Positions 56,570-64,000 of a stretch of DNA of 64,000 bases are shown here, one piece after another. The notes beneath the pieces were generated by a model, which did not search any database, was not told the DNA's origin, and was given only the letters and a program-made list of their open reading frames with translations. Source of the DNA: Hemerocallis citrina (taxonomy: Eukaryota; Streptophyta; Magnoliopsida; Asparagales; Asphodelaceae). The translations under genes were made by a program, and so were the position numbers. Positions within the stretch are counted from its first letter, which is position 1. Every line of letters begins with the position of its first letter. The stretch is from positions 62,001 through 126,000 of the forward strand of contig JACEHZ010000200.1 of assembly GCA_017893485.1 (NCBI GenBank), in the 5' to 3' direction.

Positions 56570-56582
56570 CGCCGTCAGCCAT

Positions 56583-57659
56583 CAACTTATTAATCTCAAC
56601 CACATATTTAAAGTTCCAGATTATATCATTCATTACTTAAAGATATATTTGGTATACAGAATGGAACATTCTTTGGCATGAATGATTTATAGGAATGTGA
56701 AATTGATGTGAATCCTTTATAATTGTGTTTGGTATAACACTCTTATTTATGAGCATCATTTTTTTAAATTTTAGTAAAATACCCTTTCGACGGTGGTTGA
56801 AAAATGTATAAGAGAGAGGGAAAATGATAGGTATGGGCGACCGATGGCTGTAACGGTGGAAATGGTGATGGTGGTATTGGTGGCAATGGTGGATGTGGTG
56901 GTGGACGAGGCAGCGACGAGAACAACGATGGCAATGGTGGTGGCAATTGTAGCAGTGACGAAAGTGGGGGTGGGGGTGGCGGTGGTGGACAATGAGCGAC
57001 AAAAAAAGTGGTGGATAGAAAAATGCAAGAATATATTAGTCTTTTATACTTTGACTTTCAAGGGAATTCATATCCCACACATGTAACCCCTATTTTTTCA
57101 AATACGTATTTTTCGTGTATTTTCTGCATTTAAAATTTTCGCAAATTATTTTTACTGCTTTCAATTTCTTTTGTCAAATTGTACAATTGGATCTTCTATT
57201 AAAATCTGTTTTTGATTAATAATTTTATTTGTAACTATTTTCTATGATTTTATATTGAAATACAATTCTTATTTTTGTTATTATTACTCTTATTATTATT
57301 ATTACTACTGTTATTATTGTTATTATTATTATTAATTTTGACTGGTTATTGAAAATTCATTTCTATGTGCTAATTATATTTGTATCTATTTTAAATAAAT
57401 TCTATTTTTGTAATGCAAATTACATTTTTATTATAAACAATCTTTTTATTTTTTATTTAATTTTCTTATTGAATTTTTAAAATTCTAATGAATTTAAACC
57501 CAACTACCCTATTTAATACCCGTTTGCAAACCCATTACCATATTACTAAACCTAAACCCAATACCCACTTCACACCTAACCCACAACGCATTATACCCAA
57601 TTATTCCTAAAACCCAATACCCATATTCCCTAAAACCCTTTAGCCTATTAACCCAACTA
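56583..57659. other. Low-complexity intergenic stretch
   Basis: 56,800-57,000 is a GGTGGN/trinucleotide-rich block open in several frames (His-, Pro- or Thr-rich on minus), best read as low complexity. 57,280-57,340 is a (TTA)n tract. 57,480-57,650 repeats AACCCAATACCCA-like words. No gene. Confidence 0.6.
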
Positions 57660-57775
57660 CCGAGGACTAAAGTGGGTAACTGACCCACTTTTGGAAAACA
57701 TTTAGCCAAACGACCCACTTTCTAAAAGATTTAGCCAAATGACCCACTTTTATAAAATATTTAACTAACTAACCC
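57660..57775. repeat. Three ~30-bp tandem iterations, possible element terminus
   Basis: Iterations of ACCCACTTTNNAAAANATTTAGCCAAA-type sequence (GACCCACTTT at about 57,679, 57,712 and 57,741). The complement (AAAGTGGGTCGTTTGGCTAA) resembles the iterated terminus at 1,240-1,325. It immediately precedes the viral sequence. Confidence 0.5.
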
Positions 57776-57871
57776 TTTTTAATATAATAACTCAAAAACA
57801 AAATTTTATATATAACCCTACTTTAGAAATTATAAACTATAATACACCTTATCCTTATAAAAGCTGGATAA

Positions 57872-58096
57872 TTCACAAAAAATAAATTCAAAATTAGATA
57901 CGTTGATAAAAGATTAACAGAAAGGAAGCATATTGCTAATAAAGAAATATCAGAATACCTGTTACTAACAAGAAAAATAACTAATCAACTACCTAAAGAG
58001 ATACAAAAAGAAATAGCATACAAAGTATTAGATTACAGAAACGAAGAAGCAAGTTGGTATTACCAACACCTACTAGCATACAAAACAATAGGTTAA
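57872..58096 (+). pseudogene. Caulimovirid first small frame (ORF1-like), no ATG
   Basis: Open for 74 codons between stops at 57,869 and 58,094 with no ATG; an ATT lies at 57,893. It has charged helical composition and an aromatic ASWYYQHLL ending, in the position and size of the first small ORF of badnavirus/tungrovirus-like genomes. Some members start this ORF at a non-AUG codon. Function unknown. Confidence 0.5.
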
Positions 58097-58130
58097 GTAT
58101 ACCAACGAAACAGTTGTATTAATTCCTAAC

Positions 58131-58544
58131 ATGAATCCAGAAATTTATATGATAAACATACAAGAGTTAGAAGACGATTACAATGGTCCTGAAATGTTAA
58201 GAGATATAAGAAAAGACTTAAGAATCATAAATAAAAATATAAAAGAATTAGGTAGATATATAACTAACTACCCAGAAGAAGAATCAGGCATAACAGAAGA
58301 AGGTATGAAAGAGTTAGAAGCCATAACAAAACTTAATATAAATATTTTGGAAATAGAAGATTTGATGACAAATCCTAATTCAGAAGAAGTAGAAGAAGCC
58401 TTGAAAAATCTAGATATGACAAATGAGGAAATAAAAATGGATCAAGATAAGATTATTGCAAAACCTACAGAAATTCCAAGTAACATGTATGAAATCTTAA
58501 GACCACCACCTAATAAAAAACCTTACCAATTACCATGGAAATGA
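58131..58544 (+). CDS. Caulimovirid small protein (virion-associated-like), 137 aa
   Basis: Intact frame. The N-terminal two thirds are acidic, helical and probably coiled-coil; the C-terminus is short, basic and proline-rich (PPPNKKPYQLPWK). That organisation fits the virion-associated protein, which uses a coiled coil to multimerise and a basic tail to bind nucleic acid. Assignment rests on position and composition, not on a clear motif. Expression from this integrated copy is not implied. Confidence 0.5.
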   Translation: MNPEIYMINIQELEDDYNGPEMLRDIRKDLRIINKNIKELGRYITNYPEEESGITEEGMKELEAITKLNINILEIEDLMTNPNSEEVEEALKNLDMTNEEIKMDQDKIIAKPTEIPSNMYEILRPPPNKKPYQLPWK

Positions 58545-58562
58545 CAAAATACAAAAAGAAGA

Positions 58563-59810
58563 ATGCAACTAGGAAAAGATAAAGAAAAGGAAACACCAAA
58601 ATATGAACCTACAGGACACTACGAAAAAGGAATAGTAGGAAATGGAGAATGGTTAGACCTAGATTGCGTAAAAGACGTAGATAGGATAATTGAAGAATGG
58701 GTAAAAGCATCACTAATAGTAGGATTTAGGCAAAACTTAATGGAAATACATTTGAGAAATTTATAGAAGCCACCTTTATGGGAGTAGTAGAAAAATGGTG
58801 GAATGGGCTAGAGGAAGAAGAGAGGAATACTATAAGAAAATCAAGACCAATTGATGATAGAGGAACTGAAGAAAGCTCAGCACAACGGACCTTAGGTTTA
58901 AAAGAAATAATTACAAATTACGAAAAGGCAATAAGAACTGAATTCAGTGTATATGATAAAGGAGAAAAACACACTATATATAAAAAGAATCAAGCAAGAT
59001 GGAGACTAAGTAACTTAGAAATATGCGATATGTGCCATTTTGACAACTATGCTTCTGAATTCCGAGAATATTTTCAAGATAGTTATTATACAAAAGAAGA
59101 ACGGAGTCCAATTTTAGACTCATTCTTTCTAAAACTACCTGATCCATGGAGTATAAACATATATAGTGCATACATAAGTGAGAAAGTAAAACAGACACTT
59201 TAGGGTATAGAACGCAATTCATAAAAGATTATAGGGACAAAGTATGTCAAGATGCTAGAGCAACAATGAAATATTATAGAACATATAAACAAAGAATTTG
59301 TTATGAGGACGCAAGGCTGAATCTTGGGGATGCAATAATAACTATAAATACACAAAGAAGAATAATCACAAATTCCAAAAATATAAACCAAAATATAGGA
59401 GAACTTTTAAGAGATATAGAAAACCTTATAAAAAATACTTTAGAAAAATGAAGAATAAAAATAGGCAGTATACGAAAAATTCTAAAAAATGTAATTGTTA
59501 CATATGTGGAAAGGTAGGACATATATCACCAAATTGTCCTAAAAGAATGAAAAAAGAAATTGTAAAAGACGTAGAAGAAATTGAAGAAATGAATAACATA
59601 AATTATGAACTCATAGAATATGATGAAGAATGGTCAGAAATAAGTGAAGATGAAGAAATAATGGTAATGGAAGAAGATAGTGGAAGTAGTGAAGGTGAAA
59701 CGGAACAATGTGAAATAAACATGATAACAGATTTAACAGAAATAGGAGAACCTTCAGAAAGAGAAGAAAACAATGAAGAACTAAGAGAAAGAATGTGCTC
59801 TGACATATAA
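58563..59810 (+). pseudogene. Caulimovirid coat protein with zinc knuckle, frameshifted
   Basis: Pieces lie in three frames: 58,563-58,766, about 58,745-59,203, and 59,204-59,451, then back to the first frame at 59,448. The coat-protein core is recognisable (GVVEKWW; LEICDMCHFDNY; SFFLKLPDPW), followed by a basic stretch, a CCHC knuckle (59,496-59,537, CYICGKVGHISPNC) and a long Glu/Asp-rich tail, as in other caulimovirid capsid precursors. The stop at 59,808 separates it from movement-protein sequence in the same frame. Confidence 0.75.
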
Positions 59811-60561
59811 AAATACGATAAAATAAGAGCGACCAAATTAGATATAAATTCAAAAGAAATTTTTTAACTACCAATATTTGAAAGAAAGAAAAGTACCATT
59901 GTAATAGCTAGAAATAATAAACAACCTATAGATATTGAACAAGCACAAGGCAAAACCATAATCCCATTATTAACCGAAAGAATAATAAGACAAGAAATGA
60001 AAAAAATAAGTGAAAAGACCAGAAAATTTTTTAAGACACATACATTTAGGAGCTGTATAAATAATAATAAAAGCCTATTTTAAGGAAAGGATAAATACAC
60101 CCCTTGAAATATACCTAATCGATGATCGGATAATATCAAGTACACAAGATGCCTTAATAGGAATAGTACAAGAAAACTTAATGTACCGAAAGATAAAGTT
60201 TACAATAAAACCTAATTTCTCTATAAGCATGGCAGAAGAAAATAAAGATAAAAGTCTAGTCATGTATCATAGGTTATCAGGTATAGAAATGAAAGAAAAA
60301 AGCAAAGTTATGAGTATACAAATAAGAAATATTTATGCTTTCACTAGCAAGCACGAAGTAAAGAACAGAAATATAGATAATTTTAAAATAGAGCCTCTAT
60401 TCAGCGAAATTATAAGATACAAACTAGCTAGAGAAAACCTTGAAATGACTATACCAAATTATATTGAATTCGACTTTAATAAAGCAAAAGAAACTGCAAA
60501 AGGAAAAACACCACAAATAATGTTCGGAAAGAGATCACTATCAATAAGAAATAAACAATAA
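59811..60561 (+). pseudogene. Caulimovirid movement protein (30K superfamily), frameshifted
   Basis: The N-terminal part continues in the coat-protein frame to about 60,040, then shifts; an in-frame stop lies near 60,060. The 30K core follows (HLGAV, an INTPLEIYLIDDRI strand, then IVQENLMYRKIKFTI and NIYAFTSKHEV), ending at a stop at 60,559. 30K proteins form tubules or modify plasmodesmata for cell-to-cell spread. It lies after the coat protein, not before it. Confidence 0.7.
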
Positions 60562-60586
60562 GCATTGGAATTAATACCAATAATAA

Positions 60587-60994
60587 ACATTAGAACACCA
60601 AAACAATAACCAATTTAAAATAGAAATAGAATATTATGACAATGGGAAATGGAATAAACAAATTGCCTTACTAGATACAGGAGCTACTAATTTACATATT
60701 AAACAAACAAATGTAAAAATCACTGAATTAATAACATTAGAAAACCCATATTACTACCTAGACAATTACAATAATAGACATCCAATTGTACATAAAATCA
60801 TACTACCACTAAGGATAAATGGTAAAAAGGAAATGTTATTACACTTACACATAGACCCAGAACACCATGTTAATGAAATGTTATTAGGAACTGACTTTCT
60901 TAGATCAGTACAACCTTACTCAATTCAAGAAGAAAAAATCACAATAACAGTAAACAATGAAAGCATGATAATAAATAGGATATTGGACAAATGA
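60587..60994 (+). pseudogene. First retropepsin-like segment (AP1)
   Basis: Open for 135 codons after a stop at 60,584. It has ALLDTGATNLHI with the DTG triad at 60,674-60,682, a ~75-residue middle, and the hydrophobic MLLGTDFLRSVQPY near 60,884, the second-half signature of retropepsins. It ends TGA at 60,992 overlapping the ATG of the next frame. A frameshift and a stop separate it from the movement-protein frame. Confidence 0.6.
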
Positions 60995-61497
60995 ATCCAT
61001 TAAGAGCAACAAAAAATACATTATACATTCTAACAGAATTTGTTTACGAAGGATACAAATCAAGAAACTATCACAGTCTAATAGACACCGGAGCAGGTAC
61101 TAGTTTATGCTGCGAAAATATTCTACCAAAATGGAAACAAGATGGTTTTAATAAAAAAGCCATAACTGGATTAACTGGACAAACTATCATACTTGACAAA
61201 TATCAACAAAATGTTAATATACAAATAGGAAGTTACATGCTAAAAATACCTATAATATACCAGTTTGACGATATGAATAATGATGTACTCTTAGGAAATA
61301 ATTTTTTCCAACAATACTATCCCATAACTATATCTCATAAATCAGTTGTATTTACAACACCTTGTAGACACCAAGCAATAGCAATTAGAATAACCCAACC
61401 TTATTCCAGAACTGACCTGCCACATATCAGAGTTTCTTCAACCCAGCGTAGTGAATACCAGTATTTACCAAACAAAACTAGAATACAACAAGTTTAA
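60991..61497 (+). CDS. Second retropepsin-like segment (AP2), start of the pol frame
   Basis: ATG at 60,991 in an ATGA overlap with the AP1 stop. SLIDTGAGTSLCC (DTG at 61,084-61,092) and VLLGNNFFQQYYP near 61,290 match the aspartic protease found just upstream of RT in caulimovirids. This frame ends at 61,495; similarity continues shifted into RT, so it is the N-terminal part of a broken protease-RT-RNase H polyprotein. Confidence 0.7.
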   Translation: MNPLRATKNTLYILTEFVYEGYKSRNYHSLIDTGAGTSLCCENILPKWKQDGFNKKAITGLTGQTIILDKYQQNVNIQIGSYMLKIPIIYQFDDMNNDVLLGNNFFQQYYPITISHKSVVFTTPCRHQAIAIRITQPYSRTDLPHIRVSSTQRSEYQYLPNKTRIQQV

Positions 61498-61565
61498 GAA
61501 ACAACTACAAAAGAAATTTTACAAAAACAATTAGAAGATCTGTACGAAGAAGACCCCTGGCAAAA

Positions 61566-62845
61566 TGGAACTTAAGTGAACCAACGACACATATAGAGTT
61601 AATAGATAAGAACAAAATAATAAAAATTAAACCTATAAGACATACTCCAACAGACCTAGAAGAGTTCAAAATACATATAAAAGAATTAGTGGAAAATAAT
61701 TACATAAGAAAATCACAAAGTCCATATTCATTACCAGCATTCATAGTAAGAAAGCATTCAGAAGAAAAAAGAAGTAAATCTCGAATGGTAATAAATTATA
61801 AGGAACTAAATAAAAATACTAAGAGGTTTGGATACCCACTACCAGACATGCAAATACTACTTAACACAGTAAGAACAAGAAAAATATATTCGAAGTTTGA
61901 TTGTAAATCAGGATTTTATCATGTAAAACTAACAGAAGATTTAAAACCTTTAACAGCATTTAGCACACCTCAGAGATTTTATGATGGAATGTATTACCAT
62001 TCGATTATAAAAATAGCCAAGGAATATTTCAAGAGTATATGGATAAAATTTTTGAAAAACACAACAATTTCATATTAGTATATGTAGATGATATTCTAAT
62101 AGGATCCGAAAATAAAGAATAACATAAAGAACATCTACTAAAATTCATAGAAATAGTGAAAAATGCAGGTATTATACTATCAAAAAAGAAAATGGAATTA
62201 TTCAAAACTGAGATAGAATTCTTAGGAACAAAATTATCACATGAAGGAAAAGAATTACAACCACATATAGCAGAAAAAATAAAGACTTTTCCTAATATCC
62301 TAAAAGAAAAAAGAGAAGTACAAGCTATAATAGGAAAACTAAATCAAACAAGATGTTACATACCAAATTTATCAGCAAAAATAAATTGGTTACAACAAAA
62401 ACTAAAAAAATTTAAGAAATGGGAATGGACCCCGGAGGATGAAGAGAAACTTAAAATATTAAAACAACAAACTTCAGAATTACATAAGCTAAGATTACCT
62501 GTTAAAGAATGTTCTTGGATAATAGAAACAGATGCATGTGAAAACAATTGGGGAGCAGTATTAAAATTTATTGAAATAGGAGAAAATATGGAAAAACTAG
62601 CTAGATATACTAGTGGATCTTTCACACAAACCCAACAAAATTACCACATAAACAAAAAAGAACTACTAGCAATCTTAAAAGCTATAAAAAAGTTCGAACT
62701 ATTTATAATACATACAAAATTTACGGTAAGGACAGATAATAACCAAGCAAAGAGTTGGATTAACAAAATAATAGACCCAACCGTAGCAAACAAAAGATTG
62801 ATAAGGTGGCAGATGGAGTTAGCACATTACGATTTCTTAATATAA
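61566..62845 (+). pseudogene. Caulimovirid reverse transcriptase-RNase H
   Basis: RT begins near 61,566 after a frameshift (IRHTPTDLEEFKIHIKELVE; SRMVINYKELNKNTKRFGYP; KIYSKFDCKSGFYHV). A shift at about 62,000-62,080 is followed by the catalytic YVDD at 62,081-62,092, and a stop lies at 62,118. The connection and RNase H then run in one frame from 62,156: IIETDACENNWGAVL, KKELLAIL and VRTDNNQAKSWI carry the usual acidic residues. It ends at 62,843 and no integrase follows. Confidence 0.88.
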
Positions 62846-62915
62846 AATATAAAAGGAAAAGATAATATTTTATCTTATTTTCTATCAAGAAATTAACTAT
62901 TTCACTGGTTGCAGA

Positions 62916-63077
62916 ATGGAAACCATAGTTCAGCAAATAGAACAGGATTTAGTCTACCTAAAGGAGACAGCGGAGCAATTAAAAGGAGCATTTAACCAAC
63001 TACAGCTGCAAATATGTGGTCTTCAAAGTATATTTTACCAACATACTAATACGGATCGTATTGAAAAAATGAGTTAA
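62916..63077 (+). CDS. Short coiled-coil frame downstream of RNase H, 53 aa
   Basis: ATG at 62,916: METIVQQIEQDLVYLKETAE, with continuing heptad-like leucines, stop at 63,075. It is followed without gap by another open frame. It may be the N-terminus of the last viral ORF (inclusion body/transactivator position), separated by a stop. No family motif recognised. Confidence 0.35.
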   Translation: METIVQQIEQDLVYLKETAEQLKGAFNQLQLQICGLQSIFYQHTNTDRIEKMS

Positions 63078-63296
63078 GTGAGTGAACCTATTAACTCACA
63101 AAATACAAGTGGGATCACAAAAATAGCCACACAAGAGGAAAACTCCACATCCATACAGCCCACTACCTACAAAGAGAGTTTACTCTTGATCCTCCAAAAT
63201 ACTCCAAGAAGGATTTATTTTTACAATATATTGAGAAATTATGCCAGACCACTCAGGTCAACCAATTTATCAAAACTATTTATCAGCAACATATGA
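63078..63296 (+). CDS. Unassigned caulimovirid frame, 72 codons, no ATG
   Basis: Open directly after the previous stop (possible GTG at 63,078), Ser/Thr/Asn-rich then ending LRSTNLSKLFISNI. The TGA at 63,294 overlaps the next ATG as ATGA. In phase with the preceding 53-codon frame, so the two may once have been one ORF. Confidence 0.35.
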   Translation: MSEPINSQNTSGITKIATQEENSTSIQPTTYKESLLLILQNTPRRIYFYNILRNYARPLRSTNLSKLFISNI

Positions 63297-63835
63297 ACAA
63301 AGCGATCATACTACCAGGAGCAAATCCAAAAACAGTGAAAGTATTGTTCGAAAGAGAACTTATTCACTGCATTTATCCATCTCGAGAATGTGAAGAACTT
63401 AGTCAGTTACCAAAAGAAGTATATAAAGCTGCTAAAAGTTATTTTGGTCTTACAAAGGCATCCAAAATATATGTCCGTATATTTTCAGCTATTCCAGAAT
63501 TCCTTAAAGATAATGAAGAACTACCAACTGAACATATTATAAAGATAGGGATGAATACACAAATCTTATTTGGAGCAACCAGTATTATACCATATAAAAA
63601 CGAAAAATTTGAAAAACTAATCCCAGAAAGAAGAGCTACGGGATTTAGAACAATGTATTATGAACTAAAGGACATACAAAACAGAGAAGGTAACATATTG
63701 ATCTATGATAGCCCTGACCCACAAAAGTTAATGATTTACAACATAGCAAAAATTAAACAACCTCAGTCAAAGAAAGAAGTCTTTGACAACTGGTACCGAA
63801 TCTTGCATAAAGGGGATATGACAATGACAGAGTAG
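63293..63835 (+). CDS. Last caulimovirid frame, 180 aa, unassigned
   Basis: Intact from ATG 63,293 (ATGA overlap with the preceding stop) to TAG at 63,833. Mixed alpha/beta composition; segments AAKSYFGLTKASKIYVRIF and ERRATGFRTMYYELKDI look like a folded domain. The position fits the terminal ORF of caulimovirids (transactivator/viroplasmin or the tungrovirus-type P4), but I recognise no motif and do not assign a function. It is among the least damaged frames of this copy. Confidence 0.5.
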   Translation: MNKAIILPGANPKTVKVLFERELIHCIYPSRECEELSQLPKEVYKAAKSYFGLTKASKIYVRIFSAIPEFLKDNEELPTEHIIKIGMNTQILFGATSIIPYKNEKFEKLIPERRATGFRTMYYELKDIQNREGNILIYDSPDPQKLMIYNIAKIKQPQSKKEVFDNWYRILHKGDMTMTE

Positions 63836-64000
63836 ACAGCTGTCCACTACTGTAGATTGATAAGGATGGAACCACAGCATTCATGTGACTATTGCAGAAA
63901 AGAACAAGAGAAGGCTAACAAAGAGCTGTTCCTAATGTGAATCACGTGAAGATGTCTCCTACATAAGCAGTAATTATCTCAATTATTTAGCTATGATGTA
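63836..64000 (+). other. Viral 3' non-coding region, incomplete
   Basis: 165 bp after the last frame with a CACGTGAAGATGTCTCCTAC stretch that could be promoter sequence of the pregenomic RNA, which lies here in caulimovirids. No TATA box is visible before the window ends. Confidence 0.3.

Larger units (their letters stand above)
52036..56582 (-). mobile_element. L1-like LINE (copy 3), nearly full length
   Basis: Poly-A tail (poly-T at 52,036-52,048 on plus) and the 3' UTR word GGCCACCCTGTTTCATTAAT match copies 1 and 2. ORF1 remains only in part; ORF2 is complete except for one stop. I could not find the target duplication; the 5' end near 56,582 is set by the end of ORF1 similarity and is approximate. 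Confidence 0.85.
57776..64000 (+). mobile_element. Endogenous caulimovirid (plant pararetrovirus), decayed and partial
   Basis: Collinear viral genes on one strand: two small 5' frames, coat protein with zinc knuckle, 30K-type movement protein, two retropepsin-like segments, reverse transcriptase-RNase H and downstream frames. No integrase and no LTR, as expected of Caulimoviridae. Frames are broken by many stops and shifts, so it is an old, non-infectious copy. No tRNA-Met primer site or leader is visible upstream. The right side leaves the window in probable non-coding/promoter sequence after 63,835. The block is about 30% GC, far below neighbouring DNA. Confidence 0.9.

Noticed and set aside
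56637..57086. His-rich, Pro-rich and Val/Ala-rich frames
   Set aside because: Trinucleotide-repeat DNA gives open frames in every phase; not a gene.

Overview
The window reads as nuclear DNA of a flowering plant, probably a eudicot. It holds spliced plant coding sequence, plant-type LTR retrotransposons, L1-like LINEs, Helitron ends, MITEs and an integrated caulimovirid. I cannot name the species. Nearly all of it is mobile-element DNA. The only convincing ordinary host gene is a two-exon, minus-strand gene for a 137-residue CHORD-like zinc-binding protein. Exon 1 is at 19,216-19,474 and exon 2 at 3,701-3,855. The 15,360-bp intron between them carries most of the elements in the first 19 kb.

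Layout. 1-1,330: N-terminal part of a plant-mobile-domain (PMD) protein on the minus strand, followed by palindromes and a terminus resembling a Mutator-like element. 1,789-2,472: foldback element in a TA microsatellite. 3,701-19,474: host gene; its intron holds a TA-targeted MITE, copia and TRIM remnants, a retroinsertion, a gag-only Tat-like LTR element (9,798-18,119, TSD TATGT) with three tandem arrays, and a Mutator-like foldback (18,270-18,841). 19,647-22,592: two PIF/Harbinger-type MITEs and a 5'-truncated LINE just upstream of the host gene. 22,915-37,228: minus-strand copia element (TSD GGAAG), entered by a LINE-derived insertion (27,695-35,222), which was entered by a chromovirus (28,794-34,344). 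37,828-43,259: second chromovirus (TSD TAACC). 43,785-48,058: probable solo LTR. About 48,120-52,000: Helitron, MITE and mini-Helitron. 52,036-56,582: nearly full-length LINE. 57,776-64,000: decayed endogenous caulimovirid running off the right edge.

Two signals stand out. First, two classes of element carry repeated palindromes of about 21-25 bp with a 1-3-nt loop whose two arms change together between copies. One class (motif A) occurs at the PMD locus, in the TA-targeted foldback and in the Mutator-like foldback. The other (motif B) occurs in all four PIF/Harbinger-type MITEs. Second, the caulimovirid appears to encode coat protein before movement protein and two consecutive retropepsin-like domains, the second starting at an ATGA stop/start overlap. 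Nonsense codons in the LTR elements almost all fit C-to-T or G-to-A change, as expected of methylated, silenced DNA.
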